A stretch of DNA of 64,000 nucleotides, from contig DATIFQ010000543.1 of assembly GCA_035455185.1 (NCBI GenBank), positions 26,843 through 90,842 of the forward strand. Reading direction: 5' to 3'. The notes beneath the pieces were generated by a model that saw nothing but the letters and a program-made list of their open reading frames with translations, made no database searches and was not told the origin of the DNA. Below are positions 44,269-52,532 of this stretch, one piece after another; the stretch's first letter is position 1; each line of letters opens with the position of its first letter. The translations under genes were made by a program, and so were the position numbers. Source of the stretch: JAEHDI01 sp035455185 (lineage in GTDB: Bacteria; Acidobacteriota; Terriglobia; Bryobacterales; Bryobacteraceae).

Positions 44269-45444
44269 TCAGCCCGCCGACGCTTTCTTCCTGGCCATGA
44301 TCGGACGCAGAAGGAGGTTCACCACGACCATGATCACCGATGCCACGGGCACGACCAGCAGCGCCGCCTTCAGTTTCTGATCGTCGCCGCCCGCAATGCC
44401 GCCGATGACCTTCGAGCTCACCGCTAGACCCACCCATCCACAGGTCAGCACGATGCCCATCGCCGTGGCGGTCGCTTTCGGGAACGCGTCGCCCGCCATC
44501 GCGACTGTGGTCGGGAACACCGGCGCCATCGCGAGGCCGGCGCAGAAGACCGCCAGCCATGCCACCGTCGGATCGCCCGTCTGGAGCGCCAGGTAGGTGG
44601 TGACCGCCATCAGAGCCGAGGAAGCCAGCGTGACGGTGGCCGCCGCGACGTTCACCAGGATTCGTGACACGACGAGCCGGCCGATCAACAGCCCGAGCGC
44701 GAAGCCCAGAGAGAGGATTCGCAACGCCTGGCCTTCAGGGACTCCCTGTGCGATCAGGTGCTTCGGAAGCCAGTTCCAGACGCCGACCTCACAAGCTACG
44801 TACAAGAACATGAAGAACGAAAGCAGGTACAGAGCGGGCTGGCCGAGTACCGTTCCGATCTCTGAGAACTTGAAGCCGCGCTCGCCGCTCGGAGGCGGCA
44901 TCACTGTCACGCTGTTGAACAGAAGCGTCGCCACCGTAAGCGCCGCCACCAGGTAGCACAACGCAATCGCGTTGCCGGCAAGGAAGTTTGCGGCGATCAG
45001 GGGTGTCGCCAGTCCGCCCAGGCCGAAGAACAGGTTCAGGAGGTTCAGCGTGGTTGCCCGCCGCTCAGGGTTGATGTCGCTCGCCAGCGCGCTGCCGGCC
45101 GTGACAAGCGTGGCCCCGCCGAGTCCGAGTACGAACATCCAAATCATCACCTGGAGCGGGCTGCCGGAGTTCGGCAACGCGAAAAGCGCGCCGGCGATCA
45201 GGATCAGGGACGCAACGAGCCCGGTTTTCTTGCCTCTGTTGTCGATGAGCGGGCCGGAAAGCACGGAAGCAACGATCAGTCCGAGGGCCTGAGCAAACGC
45301 AATGTCGCCGCTTTGCTCCGGAGTGAGGCCGAACTTCGTCGAAAGGTTCGGCAGAAGCGTCCCGAGCATCGCGGCGATCATGCCGTAGACCAGAATCGCC
45401 AGAATCGCCGCTACAATGAGCCGGCTCGTTTTCACGGTTGCCAT
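44269..45444 (-). CDS. Major facilitator superfamily transporter
   Basis: About 391 residues with about 12 hydrophobic helices. The start at ATG 45444 (MATVKTSRLIVAAILAILVYG) has GGAGG six bases upstream; longer starts are unsupported. The first cytoplasmic loop shows SGPLIDNRGKKTGLVASLI, the MFS motif A region. It resembles the FucP/sugar-type or nitrate-type MFS only loosely, so the substrate is unknown. The nearby Tat Gfo/Idh gene on the same strand suggests a sugar link. A terminator-like hairpin stands immediately upstream of the ribosome site. Confidence 0.87.
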   Translation of the reverse strand: MATVKTSRLIVAAILAILVYGMIAAMLGTLLPNLSTKFGLTPEQSGDIAFAQALGLIVASVLSGPLIDNRGKKTGLVASLILIAGALFALPNSGSPLQVMIWMFVLGLGGATLVTAGSALASDINPERRATTLNLLNLFFGLGGLATPLIAANFLAGNAIALCYLVAALTVATLLFNSVTVMPPPSGERGFKFSEIGTVLGQPALYLLSFFMFLYVACEVGVWNWLPKHLIAQGVPEGQALRILSLGFALGLLIGRLVVSRILVNVAAATVTLASSALMAVTTYLALQTGDPTVAWLAVFCAGLAMAPVFPTTVAMAGDAFPKATATAMGIVLTCGWVGLAVSSKVIGGIAGGDDQKLKAALLVVPVASVIMVVVNLLLRPIMARKKASAG

Positions 45445-45455
45445 CCACATCCTCC

Positions 45456-45498
45456 AAAAAAGAGGCCGCAGGCCGGAGCAACGGCTCCAAACTGCGGC
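45456..45498 (-). terminator. Terminator/attenuator-like hairpin abutting the MFS ribosome site
   Basis: On the minus strand GCCGCAG, TTT, GGAGC, CGTT, GCTCC, GGC, CTGCGGC: a two-part stem of 12 pairs. It is followed by CTC and six T (45461-45456), then at once the GGAGG of the MFS gene. It may end the Gfo/Idh transcript. Since no promoter can fit between it and the MFS start, MFS mRNA must pass through it. Confidence 0.65.
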
Positions 45499-45505
45499 CA
45501 ACGCT

Positions 45506-45514
45506 ATTATCACA
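45506..45514 (-). promoter_or_regulatory. Extended -10 promoter candidate for the MFS gene
   Basis: TGT-GATAAT on the minus strand (extended -10, 5/6 match). It lies upstream of the hairpin, so the predicted transcript would begin at about the first base of the hairpin. A TTGAGT lies 13 bases upstream of the -10, too close for a normal -35. Confidence 0.35.
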
Positions 45515-45555
45515 CGCTTCCCGCACTCAACCTGCGTACGACGGCCGGTGCGCAG

Positions 45556-46836
45556 TTACGACGTCCGGTAGTTCTTCGTCTTCTCGTCCCAGTAGACCTT
45601 CTTGTTGTTGCGGTAGGAGATCGTGGCGAGATGGCCGCCGATGGCAGCCTCCTGGCCGACGCTGGCGGGCGCGATAGCCTTCGCCTTTCCGAGCACAGCC
45701 AATACAAAATTCTTTACGTGCGCCTGCACCGCCGTGTTGTCGTTGTTCGGGATCTCAAGGTGGATCTCCTTGCGGGCGGCGATGTTGGCCGGCGGCTTGC
45801 CGCGGAACGACTCCGGATAGAAGTGCAGGATCTGGCGATTTAGCACCTGGATGGTACCTTCGTTGCCCAGGAAGTCCTCGCCATACCCGAAATGGTCGTT
45901 GCCGAAGTAACAGCTATAGTTGATGTGGAACTTGTCGGGGTACTCGTAGATGGCGCTCAGGGTGTCGGGCACCTCGCGGTCGTCATTGGCGTCGACCCAC
46001 CGGTAAACGCCGCCCGAAGCCATGCAGGAAAGCGGCACCGTTTTGCCGCAGACGAAGTTCGTGATATCGGTTTGGTGGACCAGCAGATCGGTTGAGATAC
46101 CGCCCGAGTAGTCCCAATACAGCCGCCATTGATAGTATCGATTCTTGTCAAACGGCCGCTTGGCGGCTGGGCCGAGAAAACGCTGCCAATCGGTGTTTTG
46201 CTCACTGGCGTCCGGCGGAATGGCATACCGCCATGCTGGGGCGTTTGAGAGCGAGTTGCGGTACCAGTAGGCGCGAGTGTAATGAATGTCGCCAATCAGC
46301 CCCTGGGCAACCAATTCCTTGGCCATGATGTATAGGGAGTTGCTTCGGTTCTGCGTGCCGACCTGCACCACTTTGCCGGACTTCTCGGCCGCTTTCACGA
46401 TGTCCCAGCCCTCTTCGATCGTGTGAGCGAGCGGTTTCTCCAGGTAGATGTGCTTGCCCGCGCTCAAAGCCGCGAGAGCCATCTCATGGTGCAAGTGCTC
46501 CGGGGTGGTAATGAAGACAATGTCGATGCCCGGCTGCTGGAGTAGCTCCCGGTAGTCCACATACGTCTTTGGCGCGGCGCCCTCTACCGTCTGAACGCGG
46601 TCCTTGGCCCTGTTCATGTGTCCCTGGTACGTGTCGCATACCGCCGTGACATGCACCAACTGCGGCACGGACTCATACATCATGTTCATCACGTAGTTGC
46701 CACGGCTGCCGGTGCCTACCCAGCCGACGTTCAGCTTGTTGTTCGCGCCTAATGCGGGAAGCACAACGGGACCGGCGGCCAGCGCCGCCCCCGCCGACCG
46801 CTTCATGAAACCTCTCCGGGACAGTTCTTCGGGCAT
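45556..46836 (-). CDS. Tat-exported Gfo/Idh/MocA-family oxidoreductase (2)
   Basis: About 426 residues from ATG 46836. MPEELSRRGFMKRSAGAALAAG is a twin-arginine signal. The Rossmann region has NVGWVGTGSRGNYVM with THVTAVCDTYQGH, and LEKPLAHTIEEGWDIV carries the conserved EKP. The C-terminal domain has WDYSGGISTDLLVHQTDITNFV. NAD(P) and a glycan or sugar are the likely partners; exported members may carry a tightly bound cofactor. It shares family and export route with the protein at 19.4-20.6 kb, but differs in length and context. Confidence 0.88.
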   Translation of the reverse strand: MPEELSRRGFMKRSAGAALAAGPVVLPALGANNKLNVGWVGTGSRGNYVMNMMYESVPQLVHVTAVCDTYQGHMNRAKDRVQTVEGAAPKTYVDYRELLQQPGIDIVFITTPEHLHHEMALAALSAGKHIYLEKPLAHTIEEGWDIVKAAEKSGKVVQVGTQNRSNSLYIMAKELVAQGLIGDIHYTRAYWYRNSLSNAPAWRYAIPPDASEQNTDWQRFLGPAAKRPFDKNRYYQWRLYWDYSGGISTDLLVHQTDITNFVCGKTVPLSCMASGGVYRWVDANDDREVPDTLSAIYEYPDKFHINYSCYFGNDHFGYGEDFLGNEGTIQVLNRQILHFYPESFRGKPPANIAARKEIHLEIPNNDNTAVQAHVKNFVLAVLGKAKAIAPASVGQEAAIGGHLATISYRNNKKVYWDEKTKNYRTS

Positions 46837-46943
46837 AATTGCAGTATTCCTTCCTGTGAATGTTCTAAGCATTCAGAATAGCAACGATTTCGGAGTCCGT
46901 CTTCCTGTTTGCTTTGTGACGCCGCCGGCGGAAAAAAAGTGGG

Positions 46944-46988
46944 AAAAGATGCGGCCAGGACTAGGGGGGGATCGGAGGTCCCGGCCGC
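46944..46988 (-). terminator. Terminator after the sigma/anti-sigma/PDZ operon
   Basis: On the minus strand GCGGCC-G-GGAC, a 16-base loop, GTCC-T-GGCCGC, then ATCTTTT. Ten pairs in the stem. It lies 36 bases after the stop of the PDZ gene, in a 188-bp gap that otherwise shows no gene. Confidence 0.6.
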
Positions 46989-47024
46989 GAGCGTTGACGT
47001 GGGGTAAGTCTCCGGACCTGCCTT

Positions 47025-47945
47025 CTAGAGCCGTGATTCGTTCAATTCCGTGTTTCGAATGACGCGGAATTCGCGGTGGTGATCCTGTCCGGAGCGGCTG
47101 TCTTCAAGGGTGACCGTTAATGTCATCTCCTTACGGTTCCTTACCACGGTGATCGGAAAGGTCTTCTGGGAACGGGCGCTGCGGATGGCGCTCGAGACGT
47201 CCCGGGGCGTCGTTACTTTCGTCTCGCTGACCCTGATGATAATGTCTCCGGCTTTCAAGCCGGCCTTTTCCGCCGGCGAATCCTTGAGAACCGACCTGAC
47301 CAGCACGCCTTCCTTGACGCCGAAGTAGTCTGCCAACTGCGCCTCGAGGGATTCCGCCTCAACGCCTAGCACACTCGTGCGCCATGACATGTACGCCTTC
47401 GGGATGTCCGGCATGCGGAACTGCAACTCGTTCAGCGACTCCATTTCTTCGCCGAGACGCGCCCAGTCCTTGCCGGGAGGCATCGCGAACACCCGCGCCT
47501 GCTGCTGTTTGCGGCTCGCGGTCGTCGCCGTGAGCGTCTGGGTCTTGCCGTCCCGGCTGAGCAACAGCCTCACGTTCCGGCCGATGGGCGTTTCCCGGAC
47601 CAATCGCACGAACTGCTCGGTGCCCACCACCTTCTGGCCGTTGTACTCGAGCACAATGTCCCCGGTCTTCATACCGGCCTTGGCGGCCGGGCTGTCGGGA
47701 ACCACCTTGGTCACTTCGACGCCGCGCTCTTCGTCCAGCTTCAAAGACCTTGCCCGATCGGAGTCGATCTCGGTAACGCCGATGCCCAGGAAACTCCGGC
47801 TCGCGGGATGCAGGCCGGGGAAGAAGTCACCCTGAACCTCCTCAGGAGGCGCAGAAGGATCCGGTGGTTCAGGCTGGTAGCCAGCAGCCAGATTGCCGCC
47901 CATCAGGAGCGTCGCAATAACCACACAGATTGGGAAGACTTTCAT
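47025..47945 (-). CDS. Exported tandem-PDZ protein without protease domain
   Basis: About 306 residues from ATG 47945 (MKVFPICVVIATLLMGGNLAAG, signal peptide; GAGG upstream). Two PDZ domains: about 65-155 (FLGIGVTEIDSDRARSLK...KAGMKTGDIVLEYNGQKV) and about 190-280 (LGVEAESLEAQLADYFG...KAGLKAGDIIIRVSETKV). Neither an HtrA nor a DegS/RseP catalytic domain is present. As the last gene of the sigma/anti-sigma/DUF4097 operon it may sense envelope proteins or present them to a separate protease. That is inference from context. Confidence 0.88.
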   Translation of the reverse strand: MKVFPICVVIATLLMGGNLAAGYQPEPPDPSAPPEEVQGDFFPGLHPASRSFLGIGVTEIDSDRARSLKLDEERGVEVTKVVPDSPAAKAGMKTGDIVLEYNGQKVVGTEQFVRLVRETPIGRNVRLLLSRDGKTQTLTATTASRKQQQARVFAMPPGKDWARLGEEMESLNELQFRMPDIPKAYMSWRTSVLGVEAESLEAQLADYFGVKEGVLVRSVLKDSPAEKAGLKAGDIIIRVSETKVTTPRDVSSAIRSARSQKTFPITVVRNRKEMTLTVTLEDSRSGQDHHREFRVIRNTELNESRL

Positions 47946-47994
47946 AAATACCTCACCCTTGCACCCTACGGCCACACGCAGCCGCGGACGCTGT

Positions 47995-49164
47995 TCAGTC
48001 CTGACGGCGCAGGTAGATTGTGCCGCCCGTAGCCGAGATCCACAACTGCGGTCCGCCGCCGTTTAGGACGCCCTCCGCAATCGCAGGTCTGGCCTCACGA
48101 AATCGTCCGAGTCTCACCTGGATTTCGGGGAAGTCGGATACGATTCTGCCCGACATCCCTTTGCCTTCGTTATGAGCCTGAACGGTCACCGCCAGATTAG
48201 ACGGGATGAATACCGTAACGTCACCGCGGCCGGTGGTCAAATTCGAATCCTCGAGGCGGGCGTTCGATGGAATCTCAGCGAGAATGTTACCGGACGCCGT
48301 GGCGGCGAGCAGGGCGCCCGAAACGCCCCGCAGTTGAATCGTGCCACCCGCCGATCCCAGTCGCACACCATTCGCGGATGCGACCCGGATGCAGCCGGAA
48401 GCGCTTTCCGCTATTACCGGTCCGTCTGCCTCGATCACGTCGATCATCCCGCCGGACGTATGCGCAGTGACCGTTGCCGCCGCGCGCCGCACCCTGATAT
48501 TTCCTCCAGCGGTCGATGCGTGCACCGGGCCGCGAGCCTCGCCGATGTAAATTTCCCCGCCGGCAGTTTCGAAAAGCGCCTCGCCGCCGACGCGCTCCGC
48601 GTGAATCGTCCCTCCGCCGGAGAAGCAGCGCAGAAATCCACCGACCCGACCAAGCCGGATTTCACCACCTCCCGTTCGCACGGTGGCGCCCCCCCCGATG
48701 TCGTCCATTCGGATCCGTCCTCCGGCGGCGCGTACATCGACCGCACCATCCAGGCCTGTCGCCTCGATGGAACCCAGACGCGTCTCGAGCACGCAACGTG
48801 CGAGGCTCCGTGGCACCCGAAGCTCGAGCTCCGATGAGGCAGATAAATCGACCGGGTATGCTACGACAAGGCGGGTCAAAGCGCCTTCACGGCGGACGTT
48901 GAAAGAAATCCGCTTGAGCAGCGCCGCGGCTTGCGCCGCATCCCTCACCCGAACCCGTTTCTTCAAACGGTAGTCGATGGTCTCCTGGCCGGCGCCGCGC
49001 ACGATGAGCGGACCGTCCGCGCGGACGCGCAACTGGCCCCCTGGCGACGATTCGACTGTGCCTTCGCAAGTCTGAACCCAGTAAGCGTCCTCCTGGGCGA
49101 TTGGACTGGATGTCTGGCCGAATGCAGCGGCGGCAACAACCGGAATCAGCCAGTGGACTCGCAT
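47995..49164 (-). CDS. Exported DUF4097-like beta-helix protein
   Basis: 389 residues with a short signal peptide (LIPVVAAAAFG). From about 130 to 330 the sequence repeats short units such as GGRIRMDDIGG, GGGEIRLGRVGGF and GGNIRVRRAAA. This is the beta-helical pattern of DUF4097 (adhesin-like) proteins found next to ECF sigma and PspC/LiaF systems. No catalytic residues are seen. The start overlaps the anti-sigma stop, so it is translationally coupled. Confidence 0.85.
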   Translation of the reverse strand: MRVHWLIPVVAAAAFGQTSSPIAQEDAYWVQTCEGTVESSPGGQLRVRADGPLIVRGAGQETIDYRLKKRVRVRDAAQAAALLKRISFNVRREGALTRLVVAYPVDLSASSELELRVPRSLARCVLETRLGSIEATGLDGAVDVRAAGGRIRMDDIGGGATVRTGGGEIRLGRVGGFLRCFSGGGTIHAERVGGEALFETAGGEIYIGEARGPVHASTAGGNIRVRRAAATVTAHTSGGMIDVIEADGPVIAESASGCIRVASANGVRLGSAGGTIQLRGVSGALLAATASGNILAEIPSNARLEDSNLTTGRGDVTVFIPSNLAVTVQAHNEGKGMSGRIVSDFPEIQVRLGRFREARPAIAEGVLNGGGPQLWISATGGTIYLRRQD

Positions 49165-50075
49165 CAGAAGGTTCCTACGGAAGCGTTCATCTCACGGAGC
49201 GTCTTTTGACACCGCTGGCGCACGTACTCGTTGCTATCCCGATACAGAGCCTCCTGAAGAAGCCCCGCCATCCCTGCTCCCTTGTGCTGCACCAGGAGAT
49301 CGATCGCCTGCGTACGAACGCCCGGATTCTCATCCGTCAGCAGGACGTCGGCAAGCACCTTCCGGACCTCCGGTTCGGCGCTGAATGACTTGAGGCCTTC
49401 AATGGCCTTCAGCCTTACACCGGCAACTGGATCCTGCCGGAGCGCCTGAAGAAGCACTCGCCGGACTTCCGGGGAATCCGCTCCCGATTTCAGTATGTCC
49501 ATCGATTCGACGCGCAACCCGGGATCGGCCGCATCACTGGCTGCCGCAAGCAACAACCGCTGGATAGCCAAATCCTCCAGGCTACCGGAGAGGATGCGCT
49601 GCCTTGTCTCATCCATCACGATGCGCACGCCTCCAGAAGCATCGGGTTGCACGTATCGTACTTGGGTGGCAGTCGGACCATGTCCGGCGTTGTCGGCTTG
49701 ACTGACGGGAGAAACGCCCGGCGCGGTGAGACGGGCGGCGAGGAAACCAGCCAGAACCAATGCAAGCGCACCGATCGGGCGCATGTACGGAGCATGCAAG
49801 ACTTCTCCTAGCCACTCCCAAAGGGCAAACGTCCGGTGCGGACGCCGTTCCTCGGCCAGCCTTGCCCGGAGCTCCTGCCGGAATTGCGCCAGAAGATTTG
49901 CGGGCGGCTCCGTCGCGTGCAGGTCCACTGCCTCGTGCCAGACCTTTTCGCGCTCCAGCGCGTGACGGCATCCTTCACAGGACTCCAGATGCTGCTGGAG
50001 AGCTTCCTCCTCATCGAAGCTAAGCTCTCCGTAAAGAAACAACGAGAGGCGGCTTCTGGCCAATTCACAAGTCAT
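49164..50075 (-). CDS. Zinc-finger anti-sigma factor with periplasmic HEAT repeats
   Basis: 303 residues. The cytoplasmic zf-HC2 motif is TCELA...HLESCEGC (His29, Cys33, Cys36). One membrane helix lies near 95-115 (IGALALVLAGFLAARL). The C-terminal about 130 residues are HEAT-like repeats (LRVESMDILKSG, VRLKAIEGLKSF, VRTQAIDLLVQH, VRQRCQKTLREM), which would be in the periplasm. It overlaps its sigma partner by 4 bp. HEAT repeats as a sensory part of an anti-sigma factor are unusual as far as I know. Confidence 0.85.
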   Translation of the reverse strand: MTCELARSRLSLFLYGELSFDEEEALQQHLESCEGCRHALEREKVWHEAVDLHATEPPANLLAQFRQELRARLAEERRPHRTFALWEWLGEVLHAPYMRPIGALALVLAGFLAARLTAPGVSPVSQADNAGHGPTATQVRYVQPDASGGVRIVMDETRQRILSGSLEDLAIQRLLLAAASDAADPGLRVESMDILKSGADSPEVRRVLLQALRQDPVAGVRLKAIEGLKSFSAEPEVRKVLADVLLTDENPGVRTQAIDLLVQHKGAGMAGLLQEALYRDSNEYVRQRCQKTLREMNASVGTF

Positions 50076-50641
50076 ACGAAATCCCCTAGTGCTTGCCGCA
50101 TTTTCTGCGTCGCGCGGAACAGGCAGTTCTTGGCGGCCTCCTCGCTAGTACCCAAAACCTCGCCGATGGCCTTCAATCGCATGCCCTGGTAGTGCCGGAG
50201 TTCGAAGACCATCCGCTCGCGGGGGGTAAAACCGCGCAAGACCTCGCCGATGCGCCTGCCCAGTTCCCGGCTCATCAAGTGACGTTGCGGGTCTCCGTCC
50301 ACCCGCTCTTCCGGGACCATCTGCATGAAGTCGAGAGTGCCGGATTCTGTGTGGGCCACCGGCGACTCCTCCCGCCGGACCTTCCGCTTGCGGAGGTGGT
50401 CCAGGCAGAGGTTGGTCACGATCCGGTACAGCCACGTGTGAAAGCTGCAGTCGAAGCGAAAGGAGTGTAAGTTCTTGTAAACACGAAGGAAAGCGTCCTG
50501 GTAGACGTCTCGGGCGTCCTCGACGCTACGCAGCAGATTCATCGCCAGTCTGAGTACACTTTGATCGTAGGCGCGAACGAGCCGCTCGAAGGCATCCTGA
50601 TCGCCTTGCTGGGCGGCGCGGATCAGAGCCGCTTCGTCCAT
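50072..50641 (-). CDS. ECF-family RNA polymerase sigma factor (2)
   Basis: About 189 residues from ATG 50641 (MDEAALIRAAQQGDQDAFERLVRAYDQ), the usual family opening. A GTG at 50698 would add 19 residues. Region 2 has DARDVYQDAFLRVYKNLHSFRFDCSFHTWLYRIVTNLCLDHLRKR. Region 4 has FTPRERMVFELRHYQGMRLKAIGEVLGTSEEAAKNCLFRATQKMRQAL. The stop overlaps the anti-sigma start. It heads the four-gene envelope operon down to 47025. The 127-bp gap after rpsA shows no clear ECF promoter, only a GTCAAA without a matching -35. Confidence 0.92.
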   Translation of the reverse strand: MDEAALIRAAQQGDQDAFERLVRAYDQSVLRLAMNLLRSVEDARDVYQDAFLRVYKNLHSFRFDCSFHTWLYRIVTNLCLDHLRKRKVRREESPVAHTESGTLDFMQMVPEERVDGDPQRHLMSRELGRRIGEVLRGFTPRERMVFELRHYQGMRLKAIGEVLGTSEEAAKNCLFRATQKMRQALGDFV

Positions 50642-50767
50642 TGCTGAGGTCAGGCCGATGTCACTCGTCAATGCGGCTTCACGTTGGACCGTCAACACCC
50701 ACTTTGACGGGGCTCATGGAAAAACGGTAGGAACTCCCGCCGCTAGCGCCCGAGCATCCTGCCGCCG

Positions 50768-52480
50768 TCAGCCTGCGAGTTCCAGTTCGATCTGCTTGTT
50801 GCCGGGATCGAGTGCAACGATCCGGAAGCTGCGAATCTGCCCGGCCCGCACCGCTTCCCGGCGAACGGCCGCATCCGGCGTCTTTCCTTGCTTCCATTTT
50901 GCTGAAAGCATTGCTGTTAGCGCCGTCAGGTCAGCCTTGCTCGAGCCGGCTTCGGTCGACTCTGCAGGCCTTTCCGGCTCGGCTGGAATCCGGCAAGTTG
51001 CATGGACACCCTCGCCGACCTCGACTTTGGCCTTGCCGCTACGAACTTCCAGCACGCGGCCGCTCACCGTGTCTCCCGACTTGTGTTCGGCGATGTACTC
51101 GTCCGCCGTCGTCGGCTCCAGTTGTTTCATGCCCAGCCGCAAGCGTCGTTTCGCCTTGTCGATTTCGAGCACCACCGCCCGGACCTTCTGCCCGGTGTTT
51201 AGCATCTCCTTCGGATGATTCAGACGCTTCTCGCGGCTGATATCGCCGATATGGATCATGCCTTCGACGCCTTCTCCAAGGTCGACGAAGGCACCAAAGG
51301 CCGCCAGACTTACGACCGGTCCCTCCACCACCGTGCCCGCCGGGTAACGCGTCTCAATATCCTGCCAAGGATCGCCCAGCGCCTGCTTCAGGCCGAGCGC
51401 GATCCGTTTGTCCACGGTGTTGACGCCAAGCACCACTACGTCCACAGCCTCACCCGCCTTCACCACGTCACTCGGCTTGCGGATCTTCCTTGACCAGGAC
51501 AGCTCGGAGACGTGGATCAGGCCCTCGACGCCGGGCTCCAACTCAACAAACGCTCCAAACTCTGCCACCCGCGATATAATGCCGCGCACGCGCTGTCCCT
51601 GTGAGTACTTCTCCCCGACCGCCGTCCACGGGTCGGGACTGAGTTGCTTTACGCCCAGCGAGATGCGGCGGCTTTCGCGGTCGATCTTCAGGATCTTTAC
51701 CCGGATCTGCTCACCTTCGGTCAGCAGGTCAGAGGGCTTGTTCACCCGACCCCATGACATGTCTGTGACGTGCAGCAACCCATCGATGCCGCCGATGTCC
51801 ACGAACGCGCCGAACTGCGTCAGGCTGCGAACGGCTCCCTCGACTTCGGCGCCTTCCTGAAGCTCGTCGAACACCTTCTGCCGCGCGCGGGCCTCTTCTT
51901 CTTCAAGCACTACACGGCGGTCCACGACGACGTCTTCGTCGCCGACATCGAGCTTGATGATTCGGCACTGCACTTCCTGGCCGACGAACTTCTCCATGTC
52001 CGCCTGGTCCCGGATCCCACTCTTCGAGGCGGGAAGAAACGCTCGCACACCCACATCCACCGTCAACCCGCCCTTGACCACACCCGTGACGACGCCGCCG
52101 ATCGTCTTCTTCTCGGCGAACGCGCGCTCGAGCGATGACCAGTCTTTTGGTCTTTCGACACGCACCTTCGACAGCTCGTAGTACCCGCCGCCATCGCGGC
52201 CCTTAATGGTGACGATAACCGTGTCGCCGGGTTGGATACCGGCGTTGCCGGCGGCATCCACAAAGTCGCCCGCGGGGAGGACGCCTTCCATCTTCAGGCC
52301 GATGTCGACGAACACGGAATCCGCGTTCACGGCGACTACGCGGCCTTGGCGAGCCTCGGAGCGCCCGCCCTCCCGGCGGTGCGACTCCTCGAACTGAGAC
52401 AGGATTTCTCCAAACGTTGAGGTCTCGAGCGACGCGGGTTGGTCCTCAAGGCCAGGCAGAGGGGGTGTTGGGTGATTCAT
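50768..52480 (-). CDS. rpsA: 30S ribosomal protein S1
   Basis: About 570 residues from ATG 52480 (MNHPTPPLPGL); a longer frame to 52543 runs into the neighbour's upstream region and has no family support. Six S1 (OB-fold) domains follow in order. Examples are QGRVVAVNADSVFVDIG, VTGVVKGGLTVDVGVRAFLP, AVRSLTQFGAFVDIGGIDGLLHVTDMSW, ISRVAEFGAFVELEPGVEGLIHVSELSW, PVVSLAAFGAFVDLGEGVEGMIHIGDIS, and a degenerate last one. S1 brings mRNA to the ribosome. Divergent from the histidine kinase gene. Confidence 0.94.
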   Translation of the reverse strand: MNHPTPPLPGLEDQPASLETSTFGEILSQFEESHRREGGRSEARQGRVVAVNADSVFVDIGLKMEGVLPAGDFVDAAGNAGIQPGDTVIVTIKGRDGGGYYELSKVRVERPKDWSSLERAFAEKKTIGGVVTGVVKGGLTVDVGVRAFLPASKSGIRDQADMEKFVGQEVQCRIIKLDVGDEDVVVDRRVVLEEEEARARQKVFDELQEGAEVEGAVRSLTQFGAFVDIGGIDGLLHVTDMSWGRVNKPSDLLTEGEQIRVKILKIDRESRRISLGVKQLSPDPWTAVGEKYSQGQRVRGIISRVAEFGAFVELEPGVEGLIHVSELSWSRKIRKPSDVVKAGEAVDVVVLGVNTVDKRIALGLKQALGDPWQDIETRYPAGTVVEGPVVSLAAFGAFVDLGEGVEGMIHIGDISREKRLNHPKEMLNTGQKVRAVVLEIDKAKRRLRLGMKQLEPTTADEYIAEHKSGDTVSGRVLEVRSGKAKVEVGEGVHATCRIPAEPERPAESTEAGSSKADLTALTAMLSAKWKQGKTPDAAVRREAVRAGQIRSFRIVALDPGNKQIELELAG

Positions 52481-52532
52481 TGGCAAACGCGGTAGTTCTC
52501 CATTCTGACACAATCCCGGGTAAGATGGCAGC

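Noticed and set aside
50699..50767. ECF promoter before the second sigma gene
   Set aside because: A GTCAAA is present but there is no GGAAC-type -35 at 15-16 bases.
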